64,000 nucleotides of DNA from Lachnospiraceae bacterium 3-1 (GCA_000403255.2 KE159591.1:207823-271822); one strand, 5' to 3'. Positions 1-8,711 are shown, counted from the stretch's first letter. Made by a program: numbers and translations. The notes: a model not told the origin generated them from the sequence alone.

Positions 1-505
1 TATCTCTGGGATTTTCTTCGTCATATGCGGCTTCTACCTCCCACAACATGGCTTTTAATGTAGCTCCATACTGTTCCTGAACAATTTCATCATAACCGGC
101 ATCCAGAATCTTTTCCTTCCTGTCATCGGTAATGTAGTACATAGCTTCTCCAAAAGCCCGGACTACAATCTCCTGGTTATCCATATCAATTGCACAGATG
201 ATACCGTCATCCTTTTTTGTAACCTCATCAAACCATGTCTCTGCATAGGTTTCCCCGTCCATGCCCTCTGCATCTTTTGTAGTCACAGCCATGATATCCC
301 ATCCTGTGACTGTTTCCAATTCTTCTATCTGGCGGCTGATTTCTTTTCCTTCTTCTTCAGTCAAAAGCCCTGCCTGGTCCGTCAACTGCGTGTTGGCCGC
401 CTGTAACTGTACCGGAAAGAGAAGCACAAAAACTGCCAGAAATAAAACTGTGGACAGCATTCGTGTTCTTCTAACTGGACAAGTTCTCATCTCATGTATG
501 CTCAT
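1..505 (-). CDS. TPM-domain membrane/secreted protein, YdjH/YgcG-like (3' end beyond window)
   Basis: The reading frame is open from an ATG at 505 to the left edge, giving the first 168 residues. A hydrophobic stretch at about residues 18-35 ends in LQAA and looks like a signal peptide or membrane anchor. The TPM domain follows, starting NTQLTDQAGLLTEEE and continuing through a WDIMAVTT strand. TPM proteins are often annotated as phosphatases, but in this context they act with SPFH and PspA-type membrane-stress proteins. The ATG overlaps the stop of the zinc-ribbon gene upstream (ATGA), so the two are probably translationally coupled. Gene order SPFH, zinc ribbon, TPM matches the ydjI, ydjG and ydjH functions of Bacillus subtilis. 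The C-terminus, where a transmembrane segment would be expected, is not visible. Confidence 0.8.
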   Translation of the reverse strand, partial: MSIHEMRTCPVRRTRMLSTVLFLAVFVLLFPVQLQAANTQLTDQAGLLTEEEGKEISRQIEELETVTGWDIMAVTTKDAEGMDGETYAETWFDEVTKKDDGIICAIDMDNQEIVVRAFGEAMYYITDDRKEKILDAGYDEIVQEQYGATLKAMLWEVEAAYDEENPRD

Positions 506-1500
506 AAGAAAAACCCTCCCATCAATCCAAGCAGGAATACAGCAAAGGCAACGATACCGCTTAGTATCCACACTTTTTTGTAATCGATGGGGAGCTCCCC
601 ATATACATTGCCATTTTGTCCATTCATGGAATAGAAATAAATTTTTCCATCCCTGCCCTTATAAGTTACCGTCCACACTGGCAGAAGCATATAATCCCAA
701 TTTTCTTTCTGGCAGTCCAAACGACAGCTTCGGACAGACAAAGACGTGTATCCATGGACGGTATCACGCAGAATCTTTTCTCCGTATTCCCTGGCCTCTT
801 CTCCTACTCCTATCTTCAAGTCTTCCTTCTCAATATCCCTCTTTTCTGCCAGAAATCCAGACAAATATCCCATATGGAATTCCTGGGCCTTGCTCATATC
901 ATAGGGCAGTATTCCTGAGGAAAGTTTGCTGTTTGCTTTTTTTAAGGCGTTTCTAGAAATATCCTCCAAATGAATATCCCCTGTCCGCTCAATCTGGTAT
1001 ACTTTTGTCTCCGTATACTCTGTATCGCCGCTACGCCATATTCTGACATTTCTTCCCTCTGCCTTTAGCTCTCCTTCCATATCCATGTCCACCATCCAAT
1101 AAGGAAAATAGACACCAGAAATTTTTTCAATCTGGCTTTTCTGAAAAAATGCTTTTGGAACAAATTTTTTGCTATGTACATACTCCAAAAATTTCTCTGT
1201 TGCCTGTTTCTTATCAATGGCAAAGGGAATGATTTTGTGAGGCAGATATTCTCCAGACACTCTTCCTGAAAGCACTACAGGATTGTGGCAATAATAGCAA
1301 AAGGATGCTGCTGTGGTATCATCTGTCACAATTTCTGCTCCACAGCTTGGGCATCGATAGACATTTCCTTCCGGCTGCATCTGGTCAAATTCTTCCTGTG
1401 AAAACGCAGAAGTACAGTATTCACATCTGTACTTCTGCGTTCTTGGATTGAATACCAGTTCGCCGTCACAATTTGGGCATTTATAACTGACAACTGCCAT
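502..1500 (-). CDS. Zinc-ribbon membrane protein, YdjG-like
   Basis: This 332-residue protein starts with two zinc ribbons: C8/C11 with C26/C29, then C50/C53 with C68/C71. A long beta-rich middle follows and the last 23 residues form one transmembrane helix (about 309-331), so most of the protein should face the cytosol. Start ATG has an AAGGAGA site. It lies 46 bp downstream of the SPFH gene and overlaps the TPM gene by 4 bp. In B. subtilis the corresponding YdjG and YdjH form a membrane complex that works with YdjI and PspA under envelope stress. Assignment rests on architecture and gene order, and no enzymatic motif is visible. No pspA homologue is seen in the window. Confidence 0.75.
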   Translation of the reverse strand: MAVVSYKCPNCDGELVFNPRTQKYRCEYCTSAFSQEEFDQMQPEGNVYRCPSCGAEIVTDDTTAASFCYYCHNPVVLSGRVSGEYLPHKIIPFAIDKKQATEKFLEYVHSKKFVPKAFFQKSQIEKISGVYFPYWMVDMDMEGELKAEGRNVRIWRSGDTEYTETKVYQIERTGDIHLEDISRNALKKANSKLSSGILPYDMSKAQEFHMGYLSGFLAEKRDIEKEDLKIGVGEEAREYGEKILRDTVHGYTSLSVRSCRLDCQKENWDYMLLPVWTVTYKGRDGKIYFYSMNGQNGNVYGELPIDYKKVWILSGIVAFAVFLLGLMGGFFL

Positions 1501-1546
1501 TTCTTTCTCCTTATAACTCTGGAATCTTTTTGCTCATAATGATACA

Positions 1547-2710
1547 TTATCTTGCTGGTTTTCCGCATTCCGAGCAGAATTTTCCACTGTTTATAGCTCC
1601 ACACTCACAAGTCCATGTACCAAGACGCTCTGGCTTTTGCGCTCCACATTCGGAACAGAATTTCCCATGATTTACATGTCCACAGCTACAGGTCCACTTT
1701 TGCTGCATATTCTGGTTCTGCATCTGCATTTGCTGCATATTTGCCGCGGAAGCTGCACCCATAGCGTTTCCGCCTGCCTGCATTCCAATACCCATACCCA
1801 TAAAGCCTGCCATTGCGCCATTGGCATTGGAACCTGCCGCTTCCAGCCCCCGGGCCATATGTCCCTGAAGATACCCTTCCCGTACGGTAGGGTCACTGAG
1901 CATAGCTCCTTCGTTGCGCATGTTAATGAGCTCTGTTGATTTGTCATCATAGGAAACACTGGCAATTCCCACTGCCTGAATCTCCATGCCCCGCATCCGG
2001 TTCCAATCTTCATCTAGGGTATCTGCCATATATTTCCCCAGTTCCCGTCCTTTAGAGGCCACATGGGAAATGCGGATTCCATCAGCGGACATCTGATTGA
2101 TTGCAGACTGCAACGCCTCCAAAAATTCGGAAAGATACTGCTCATTGATATCCTCTATCTCCACCTGCGCTGCATTTCTTGGAATAGCTTCCGCATAAAA
2201 TCGTATCGGGTCTGTAATTTTAATGGAATAAGTTCCATGGGCGCGCAGAAACAGCTCCGCATTATAAAAATTATCAAAATAATTGACCGGATTTCTGGTG
2301 CCAAACTTAATTCCCTTGATTTCCTGCAAATTAATATAAAAAACTTTCTGCATGGTTGGGGTCTGTCCGCCAAACTTGATTCGGTTGAAAGACTCTTTCA
2401 CCGTATCCTTTAACTGCCCGTTGAACAGGGAAGGCAATGCAGAATTATCTACCTTATAATATCCCGGCTCTGCCGTATAATCTATAATTTTCCCGCCATC
2501 CACCAGCATCATAAATTGATTGTCATATACATGAATCACGGAACCATTGCTTACCGTATCGCTGCTTCCCTTAACATTCTGCCCCTTCCGGGTCTTGATT
2601 CCTCTGGTAAATACGGTTCTATCTCCCATATCTCCTGGTTCGTATACCTCCAGCCATTGATCGGCCAATCCCCCGGACACAGCCTGCAACGCTGCTCTGA
2701 TAATTCCCAT
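1547..2710 (-). CDS. SPFH-domain protein with C-terminal zinc ribbons, YdjI-like
   Basis: This is a 387-residue protein. Residues about 35-250 form an SPFH/prohibitin-like domain of the virion-core-protein type. A Gly/Ala/Met/Gln-rich linker (about 290-335) follows, then two nearly identical zinc ribbons, each WTCxCGxxNxGKFCSECG. SPFH proteins scaffold membrane microdomains, and B. subtilis YdjI recruits PspA to the membrane. Start ATG is preceded by AGGAGG. It begins only 18 bp after prfB, so it may be read from the prfB promoter as well as its own. It heads the three-gene stress set that continues to the left edge. Family assignment is confident; the stress role is inferred from homology. 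Confidence 0.85.
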   Translation of the reverse strand: MGIIRAALQAVSGGLADQWLEVYEPGDMGDRTVFTRGIKTRKGQNVKGSSDTVSNGSVIHVYDNQFMMLVDGGKIIDYTAEPGYYKVDNSALPSLFNGQLKDTVKESFNRIKFGGQTPTMQKVFYINLQEIKGIKFGTRNPVNYFDNFYNAELFLRAHGTYSIKITDPIRFYAEAIPRNAAQVEIEDINEQYLSEFLEALQSAINQMSADGIRISHVASKGRELGKYMADTLDEDWNRMRGMEIQAVGIASVSYDDKSTELINMRNEGAMLSDPTVREGYLQGHMARGLEAAGSNANGAMAGFMGMGIGMQAGGNAMGAASAANMQQMQMQNQNMQQKWTCSCGHVNHGKFCSECGAQKPERLGTWTCECGAINSGKFCSECGKPAR

Positions 2711-2728
2711 TCTATTTCCTCCTGTATT

Positions 2729-3845
2729 TTACTGCGCCCTCCCCAGGCTCTTCCATTTCAGATAGGCATTGATAAACAAATCCAGCTTCCCATCCATCAC
2801 ACTGTCCACATTTCCTGTCTCTGCGCTGGTACGGTGATCCTTCACCATGGTGTAAGGCTGCATAACATAAGAACGAATCTGATTTCCCCAACCGATTTCC
2901 GTTACTTCTCCCCGGATATCCGCCGCTTTTTTCTCATTTTCTTCCTGTTTCAAAAGATACAGCTTTGCTTTTAACATCTGCATGGCCTTATCCTTATTCA
3001 TATGCTGGGAGCGTTCATTCTGGCACTGAACCACAATTCCTGTAGGAAGATGGGTAATACGGATAGCAGAAGATGTTTTATTGATATGCTGCCCGCCAGC
3101 TCCGCTGGAACGGTAAGTATCAATCCTTAATTCATCATCTTTGACCTCAATATCAAGATCTTTCTCAATATCCGGCATCACGTCACAAGACGCAAACGAA
3201 GTCTGCCGCTTCCCTGCTGCATTAAAAGGTGAAATACGCACCAGACGGTGTACGCCCTTTTCTGATTTCAAGTAGCCGTAAGCATTTTCCCCTCGTACCT
3301 CAAATGTGATGGATTTGATGCCTGCTTCTTCTCCATCTAGAGAATCCAATACATCCACCTCAAATCCTTTATCTTCTGCCCACCGCTTATACATCCGGTA
3401 AAGCATGGAATTCCAGTCACAGGATTCCGTTCCCCCTGCCCCTGCATGAAGGGATACAATGGCATTTTCCATATCGTATTCTCCAGAAAGAAGTGTTTTA
3501 ATTCGAATATTTTCAAAGGTTTCTTCAAATTCCTGTAAGGATTCTTCAATTTCTGGTATCAGGGATGGATCATTTTCCTCATAACCCATCTCCAACAATG
3601 TTTCGATATCTTCATACTGACTAGAAAGCTGAGCATAAGTCTCTACATCATCTTTGAGACTTTTCAGCTCTTTCATTTTTATCTGGGAAAGCTCCGTGTT
3701 ATCCCAAAAATCCGGCGCTTCCATTTCCCGCTCTAATTCCTGGATTTTCTTTTCTTTATTTGCCAGGTCAAAGTGAATCCCTCACTTCCACTAACGGTTC
3801 TTTATATGTGTTCAAAGTCGTTTTGAACTGGTCTAATTCTACCAT
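2729..3845 (-). CDS. prfB: Peptide chain release factor 2, made by programmed +1 frameshift
   Basis: RF2 recognises UGA and UAA stop codons and releases the finished peptide. The gene is in two frames. A 25-codon frame-0 start (MVELDQFKTTLNTY...) ends CTT TGA; skipping the T gives GAC and continues for 346 residues, for 371 in all. The codon-recognition tripeptide SPF falls at about 205-207 and the catalytic GGQ at about 250-252, the same numbering as in E. coli RF2. The start ATG at 3845 has a GAAGGTG site. A strong promoter lies just upstream, and the SPFH stress gene follows after 18 bp. The interruption is the conserved autoregulatory frameshift, not a mutation. Confidence 0.97.
3768..3785 (-). 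promoter_or_regulatory. RF2 programmed frameshift site
   Basis: On the minus strand the sequence reads GTGAGGGATTCACTTTGAC. It contains the slippery CTT, the in-frame TGA at 3770-3768, the favoured C after the stop, and a Shine-Dalgarno-like GAGGG a few bases upstream. When RF2 is scarce the ribosome pauses at UGA and slips +1. The anti-SD stimulator is weaker and about 2 nt further away than the E. coli AGGGGG element. Confidence 0.93.
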
Positions 3846-3888
3846 TCGTGTCACCTTCTTTCTAAAATATAACATATCTCCAAGGCAT

Positions 3889-3917
3889 ATTATACGGTTT
3901 TCCTTGGATATCGTCAA
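3889..3917 (-). promoter_or_regulatory. Sigma-A-type promoter for prfB
   Basis: Minus strand: -35 TTGACG (3917-3912), 17-bp spacer, -10 TATAAT (3894-3889), about 45 bp from the prfB start. The inverted repeat CCAAGG...CCTTGG, with 16 bp between arms, brackets the -10 box and could be an operator. Confidence 0.8.
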
Positions 3918-4035
3918 TGGGAAGCGGCAATATCCCAAAAAAACTATTCTATTTTTCTCCCACATTCAAAACACATAAACTGTCCCTCCGGCTCTCAATC
4001 TCTCTTTAAAGTTTTACAATTACTTACCGCAAATC

Positions 4036-4084
4036 AAAAAACGGAAGTGGTGTTGCCGTTTCAAGGCAATCTTACACCACTTCC
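4036..4084 (-). terminator. Rho-independent terminator
   Basis: An 11-bp perfect stem (GGAAGTGGTGT with ACACCACTTCC) encloses a smaller TGCC/GGCA hairpin and is followed on the minus strand by GTTTTTTG. It closes the transcript of the hypothetical gene at 4174-5004 and insulates prfB. The 3846-4173 gap holds this, a second hairpin and the prfB promoter, and no confident gene. Confidence 0.8.
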
Positions 4085-4125
4085 ATACATTCCTTATTTT
4101 GCATAGTCCCTCTGTCAATCAGGAC

Positions 4126-4155
4126 AAAAACCGCTTTCCGTTTTGGTCCAAGCGG
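4126..4155 (-). terminator. Probable rho-independent terminator (first of a tandem pair)
   Basis: A CCGCTT/AAGCGG stem is followed on the minus strand by TTTTTG, starting 19 bp after the stop codon of the gene at 4174. It stands just before the stronger terminator at 4036-4084. Confidence 0.6.
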
Positions 4156-4173
4156 ATAAAAAACAAACAGCCT

Positions 4174-5004
4174 TTATACTTTTAAAGAACTTCTCTGCCG
4201 AGAAGACAGGGGTTGGGAAAGAAATTCTTCATACTGCTGCAAGGCCTTCTGATAAGTAGAACTGGGAACTACCCATTTGTTCCCTGATTCTTGAATCTTT
4301 CCATTTTCCACTATACACTTTGTCTCGTTAAGAGTAAATTCCCTGCTGGTATCTATGCCCAACTCCTGAAGAAAACTCAGCAGCATAGGTGTATGTTCTG
4401 GAAAAATGGCAAGCGCAGAGCACTGCTGGTCTGCAAAATGAATCAAGGCATTCAGTCCATATTCCAAATGCAGAACCCTCTCATCATCCTCTTTGCTCCC
4501 GGTTCCATAGCCAATGGTTTCTATACAGTCCTCCCCTACTCTCAGCTTATAGCCGTTCCCCAGGTCAAACACATCCCCGACTGCAAGATTCATACTATTG
4601 GTTGTCGGATCATATGCCTTTGTCTGATGCGTCTTGTATGGACTTTTTGTATCTTCCCATCCGGGAGGCAGTAAATGAGTTGCCGCCACATAATTGGTAA
4701 GGACTTTTTTCCCGTTTATACTATAAGAAGACTCTCCGCCATTGACAATCTCACAGGTAATTTCGTATTCATCTTTCCCTGATTGAAACCAATTCTTTCC
4801 CCATGCGCCATTTAAATCAATTAACCTTTCTATGTTATATTTTTTCTGCGCATCGTATCCATTGAGGCTTTCCGAAGAATCTCCTGACAATGTCCCGTTA
4901 AAATAGTCCACAAATTCATCTGCAGAGCCGTCTTTGGACGACAGCTTTCCTGTCTGTGAATTATAAATGTAGGTCTGGACAGACCCGATTCCAGTAATAT
5001 CCAT
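4174..5004 (-). CDS. Hypothetical protein, 276 residues
   Basis: I do not recognise this family. The start chosen is the ATG at 5004 (MDITGIGSVQTYIYNSQTGK) because AGAAAGGAGA lies 6 nt before it; an ORF extension to 5037 has no ribosome site. There is no signal peptide or transmembrane helix. The sequence is rich in Asn, Gly and Ser in its first third, with a motif GAWGKNWFQSGKDEYEI. The middle has LAVGDVFDLGNGYKLRVGEDCIETIGYG, here described as a beta-rich core. The end is a helical, Gln- and Ser-rich tail. It is monocistronic, with a promoter at 5061-5089 and tandem terminators downstream. The N-terminus is reminiscent of flagellar- or secretion-associated small proteins of Clostridia, but this is only an impression. 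Confidence 0.7.
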   Translation of the reverse strand: MDITGIGSVQTYIYNSQTGKLSSKDGSADEFVDYFNGTLSGDSSESLNGYDAQKKYNIERLIDLNGAWGKNWFQSGKDEYEITCEIVNGGESSYSINGKKVLTNYVAATHLLPPGWEDTKSPYKTHQTKAYDPTTNSMNLAVGDVFDLGNGYKLRVGEDCIETIGYGTGSKEDDERVLHLEYGLNALIHFADQQCSALAIFPEHTPMLLSFLQELGIDTSREFTLNETKCIVENGKIQESGNKWVVPSSTYQKALQQYEEFLSQPLSSRQRSSLKV

Positions 5005-5060
5005 ATGCATTCTCCTTTCTGAGCAGCATTTTACCATAAAAATTCTTCTTATGCCGTTTG

Positions 5061-5089
5061 TTGTAAAAATTGGGCTATGTAATTGTCAA
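5061..5089 (-). promoter_or_regulatory. Candidate promoter for the 4174-5004 gene
   Basis: Minus strand: TTGACA at 5089-5084, 17-bp spacer, TTACAA at 5066-5061, about 57 bp from the start codon. The -35 box is perfect and the -10 box weak. Confidence 0.45.
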
Positions 5090-5154
5090 AATTAACCTTT
5101 TTGCCTTAATTTTATAACGAAAATATCAAAAACTCCTTTCTCAACAGCCCTTTT

Positions 5155-6438
5155 TTAATCTATTTCTGGCAAATATAAAATAACTTTTACACAGAAATAT
5201 TTCTGTTCAGGATAAATTTCCATAATACCATTATATTTTTCCACAATTTTTCTCACGCTCTTTAAACCAAATCCATGACCATCAAGATTTCTCTTTGTGG
5301 AAACAATCATCCCTTTTTCGAAAGAATCCTGTGAAATCCAAGTACCAGAAAAACTGTTTTCTATCTCGATTCTTAAAATCCCTTGTTTTGTTCCGATTTC
5401 GACTTTCAGCATTTTTTCTTCCGTTTTTTCTGCAGCCTCTATTGCATTTTCCAACAAATTTCCCAAAATAACATTAATATCGAAGGCATGAGCAATTTTT
5501 TCTGGTATCTGTATCTTAGCATTAACGGAGATAAGAGATTTTTTGGCTTTTTGAAGCATATAATTTAAAATACTGTCTATTTCCATATTTCCTGATGAAA
5601 TGAGTTCATTTGGGTTTTGTATAAAAGTTTCCATACTCTCAATATATTCCAGTATTTCGGATGTTTTCTCTTTCATCGCTAACAGTTTAAGCTCATTTAA
5701 ATGATGTTTCATATCATGTTTTAAAAGATTTATATTTTCCTCGTTACGAAGTATGATTTCCATTTGATTTGTATATACCTGCACTTCTCGTTTGAGGGCC
5801 TGGTTTTCATAACGCTGAGTCAGCGATTTTAAGAGCATATTATACAAATAAAAAAGCAGAAAGTTGATGATAAGGAACCCCATGCTTACAATCAAAAGAA
5901 CCGTCTGAGAACTGCCTTTCACATACATTAGCAGACCAAAGGTAACCATACTGGATATTGGTACCAACATCATTGCCAGAGGTAAATTTTGTGCAACATC
6001 CCCACCTTTTCGGTAAATCACAATTTTTTCCGTCAACAGTTCACATATAAAAAAGAGAAATACTGTAATTATGAAATAAAATTGATTGATTTCCTGTCCA
6101 TCCCTGTATTCTACAAAAGGCAGTGTAGCTATGCTGTCACATACTATATCAATTAAATAAATAGAACAGCCTATAAAAAGACTTGCCTTCAAAGATTTGT
6201 GATACATAAATACAAGAAAAATAATGCCAACTAAATTTACCGACAGGTTCACCCAAGCAGAATGAAATATCAAATAGCTTCCTGTGTTTACCAAAAAAAA
6301 GATAGCAAAAGCAAATCCCCTTACAAGGCTTTTTCTATCTTTCTCCATCGAATCCTCTTCCACAAACATTTTTATGTATTTATAGATAAGATACAGACGA
6401 AACAGATTGCCTGCTATACAAACGACAAGATTTACCAT
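5155..6438 (-). CDS. GHKL-type sensor histidine kinase, AgrC-like
   Basis: This 427-residue protein has about six transmembrane helices in the first 205 residues. A coiled linker follows, then a kinase core with the HDMKHH motif (phospho-acceptor region about H241-H245), the N-box GNLLENAIEAAE and the G-box DGHGFGLKS. This is the AgrC/ComD class (HATPase_c_5), which usually senses peptides. The start ATG has AAAAGGGG 8 nt upstream. It lies 15 bp after the LytTR response regulator and forms a two-gene operon with it. No agrB, agrD or other peptide gene is adjacent, so the signal is unknown. Confidence 0.92.
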   Translation of the reverse strand: MVNLVVCIAGNLFRLYLIYKYIKMFVEEDSMEKDRKSLVRGFAFAIFFLVNTGSYLIFHSAWVNLSVNLVGIIFLVFMYHKSLKASLFIGCSIYLIDIVCDSIATLPFVEYRDGQEINQFYFIITVFLFFICELLTEKIVIYRKGGDVAQNLPLAMMLVPISSMVTFGLLMYVKGSSQTVLLIVSMGFLIINFLLFYLYNMLLKSLTQRYENQALKREVQVYTNQMEIILRNEENINLLKHDMKHHLNELKLLAMKEKTSEILEYIESMETFIQNPNELISSGNMEIDSILNYMLQKAKKSLISVNAKIQIPEKIAHAFDINVILGNLLENAIEAAEKTEEKMLKVEIGTKQGILRIEIENSFSGTWISQDSFEKGMIVSTKRNLDGHGFGLKSVRKIVEKYNGIMEIYPEQKYFCVKVILYLPEID

Positions 6439-6453
6439 AACATAAGCCCCTTT

Positions 6454-7158
6454 TTATCCTTCCCTCAGAATCCTTTCCCTGATTTGTTTCCTGTTTGCCT
6501 TGCTTATTGGCAACACAGTTCCATCCGTTAATTCTACTTTATCATAAGAATAGTGGATTACATACTCTGGATTTACAATATAGGAGTTGTGTATGCTTAA
6601 AAAACGATCCGAAATCCCTTGGAACACGTCTCGCAACTTTCCATAAAACACCTTCTCCCCATAAGTTGTATATATCTTTATTTTTCTCCCTTCACTTGAA
6701 AAATAAAGAATATTGCCAAAAGGAATATAGTAAAAATCATGACCTATTTGAAATTCAAATTTTTCAAGATTTTTTTTCAAAATTTTAATCGCAAGGTTCA
6801 ATGTCCCATCGATATCTTGCTGCGTAATTGGTTTTACCAAAAAATCCATAGGCTGCGTTTTAAACAATTCTTTTGCATAGGATGATTTTCCAGAAATATA
6901 AATAATCTGCATCCCTCTATCTTCCAGACGATTGCGTATAAAATCAGCTGCTTGAATGCCTGTCATTTCAAATAATTCAATATCTAAAAATAAAATATCT
7001 ATTTGCTGTTTTTCCTTGAGATAATCACATAGTCCTTCCCCTGTATGCCATATTTTTATTTCCGCTTGAATTTTCCTCTTTTCAGTGTAATGTAAAATCA
7101 TATTTTCCAGAGAAGAACAAATATTTTTTCCATCATCACATATTCCAATATTATACAT
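6454..7158 (-). CDS. LytTR-family response regulator, AgrA/VirR-like
   Basis: This 234-residue protein has a receiver domain (MYNIGICDD acidic pocket, phospho-acceptor Asp in DILFLDIELFEMTG, a late Lys in DFLVKP) and a C-terminal LytTR DNA-binding domain (about 135-234, with FLSIHNSYIVNPEYV). The ATG at 7158 is preferred over an in-frame GTG at 7170 because TGGAG lies 6 nt before it. It is first in the operon with the AgrC-like kinase. LytTR regulators typically control secreted factors or bacteriocins. None of its targets can be told from the window. Confidence 0.92.
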   Translation of the reverse strand: MYNIGICDDGKNICSSLENMILHYTEKRKIQAEIKIWHTGEGLCDYLKEKQQIDILFLDIELFEMTGIQAADFIRNRLEDRGMQIIYISGKSSYAKELFKTQPMDFLVKPITQQDIDGTLNLAIKILKKNLEKFEFQIGHDFYYIPFGNILYFSSEGRKIKIYTTYGEKVFYGKLRDVFQGISDRFLSIHNSYIVNPEYVIHYSYDKVELTDGTVLPISKANRKQIRERILREG

Positions 7159-7221
7159 GGTAATCTCCACACTTGAATGTTTTAGATAAATTTTTTACAC
7201 ATAACAAAAAACTATAAACTT

Positions 7222-7959
7222 TTATCCTTTAATCAATTGTCCTCGTTCTCTTTTCAACTTACGCACCTGCTCCTTTTCCTCCTTAGGCACCTTCAATGAT
7301 TCCGTAATCTTCTGGATTGCCTTATTATGAGTAAAATCATTCAAAGAATTTTCTCTCAGAACCGGAAACGTCTCTTTCGGGAACTCCCGGTAGCAAATGG
7401 AAATCAACCAGGCCTGTGCCATATTCACATAATAATCCTCCTGCTTCACCTGCTGCACGGCTTCAAGTACTTGAAAGAGATACGTTTCATTCACATAATA
7501 ATCCAAAAGCTGCACCAGCCCAAACCGAATGTGAAATTCCTGAGTACTTTTTAAATATGGTTGTAAAAATTCCCACATTTCTTGTGGCTGTCTTTGGGCC
7601 AGCTTTATGGTAGAACATGCACTATCACACACCGACCAGTTATCTATTTTGGGAATAAACCGTTCCAGATATTCCTTTTTTTCCTGTAAATCCCCCTTTG
7701 CATATCCTAAAACCATTCCTTGAAGCATAATTTCTTCATAGCTATCGTCTACTGCATAGCAAAGATACTTTTTCCAGTCTCCTTTTGCAAGCTGCTTTGC
7801 CAGTTTGCGAAGCATAGGCAGACGCACCCCCAGAATTGGCTCAACTCCTGGCAACAGCTTTGCTATAAACTGTTGGAATTCCGGCTCTTTTTGCTGCTCC
7901 AATTGCTTTCTGATTTCCCTGTTGTATGCTTCCGGCGTCTGGGAATCAAAACCTGTCAT
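7222..7959 (-). CDS. DNA alkylation repair protein, AlkD family
   Basis: This 245-residue all-helical, HEAT-repeat protein belongs to the AlkD family of glycosylases, which remove N3- and N7-alkylpurines without base flipping. The family signature DNWSVCDS, with the catalytic-region Asp and the conserved Trp, is at about residues 108-115, and further family-like segments are RFGLVQLLDYY and DYYVNMAQAW. The start ATG has AAGGAGG at a rather long spacing (11 nt). It is divergent from the alkyltransferase gene at 8172, so two independent alkyl-repair activities share one 212-bp intergenic region and may be co-regulated. Confidence 0.9.
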   Translation of the reverse strand: MTGFDSQTPEAYNREIRKQLEQQKEPEFQQFIAKLLPGVEPILGVRLPMLRKLAKQLAKGDWKKYLCYAVDDSYEEIMLQGMVLGYAKGDLQEKKEYLERFIPKIDNWSVCDSACSTIKLAQRQPQEMWEFLQPYLKSTQEFHIRFGLVQLLDYYVNETYLFQVLEAVQQVKQEDYYVNMAQAWLISICYREFPKETFPVLRENSLNDFTHNKAIQKITESLKVPKEEKEQVRKLKRERGQLIKG

Positions 7960-8171
7960 TTGTATATTTTCCTCCTTATGTTTCCTGATTATTTTGATTG
8001 TACCTTATTCTACAAATTTTTGCAAAAACATAGGATTGATTATTTCTAAAATTATGATACGATTAATGACAAATCCTGCCGTTATTTGGCAATGAAAAGC
8101 ACATGGGAGCTACCTGTATAGTGATTCCAAATCCATCATAAAGCAAATCCGTAAAAAGAAAGGCCACAGCT

Positions 8172-8657
8172 ATGAAATATTTTGATGATTATCCCTCTCC
8201 ACTCGGCAACATGCTGATCATAGAAGAAAATAACTCTCTCACACACCTGAACCTGTCAGACAGTAAGATATTATTGGATGGTTTTTCCAAAGATTCCATA
8301 ACACAGAAAGAAACACCTCTTATTTCTTCCGTCAAAACACAACTGGAAGAATATTTTCAGGGCAAGCGAAAAATTTTTGACCTTCCCTTATCACCCTTTG
8401 GCACCCCATTCCAGCAAAAAGTCTGGAATGCCTTATGTACCATCCCCTATGGCGAAACACGCAGTTACAAGGAAATTGCCACACAGATTGGCAACCCAAA
8501 GGGCTGTCGGGCAGTTGGCATGGCGAACAACCGCAATCCTATTATGATTATCATCCCCTGCCACCGGGTCATCGGAAGTAACGGCTCCCTGGTAGGATAC
8601 GCCGGTGGCCTTAGGACCAAAGAATGGCTATTGGCACATGAAATAAGCCTATTCTAA
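8172..8657 (+). CDS. ogt: Methylated-DNA--[protein]-cysteine S-methyltransferase
   Basis: This 161-residue suicide enzyme takes the methyl group off O6-methylguanine onto its own cysteine. The active-site motif PCHRV is present with C130, and the helix-turn-helix GNPKGCRAVG and VGYAGG loop are intact. It has a short N-terminal domain (MKYFDDYPSPLGNML), as usual for the Ogt type, and no Ada domain. The ribosome site AAGAAAGG is 8 nt before the ATG. The neighbouring divergent AlkD-like gene repairs other alkyl lesions. Confidence 0.95.
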   Translation: MKYFDDYPSPLGNMLIIEENNSLTHLNLSDSKILLDGFSKDSITQKETPLISSVKTQLEEYFQGKRKIFDLPLSPFGTPFQQKVWNALCTIPYGETRSYKEIATQIGNPKGCRAVGMANNRNPIMIIIPCHRVIGSNGSLVGYAGGLRTKEWLLAHEISLF

Positions 8658-8711
8658 TGTACCGGAGAAAAAATATTTGAATTGTTAGGTTCCCACGCTT
8701 CCACTTATGTG

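Noticed and set aside
261-956. 231-codon plus-strand frame across the TPM and zinc-ribbon genes
   Set aside because: Antisense shadow of two well-supported minus-strand genes; no ribosome site or protein family.
3944-3976. Ten-codon ORF on the minus strand upstream of prfB, with GGAGGG before the ATG and a CFECG motif
   Set aside because: Too short to support as a gene, and it lies upstream of the prfB promoter. It may be the remnant of a zinc-ribbon gene.
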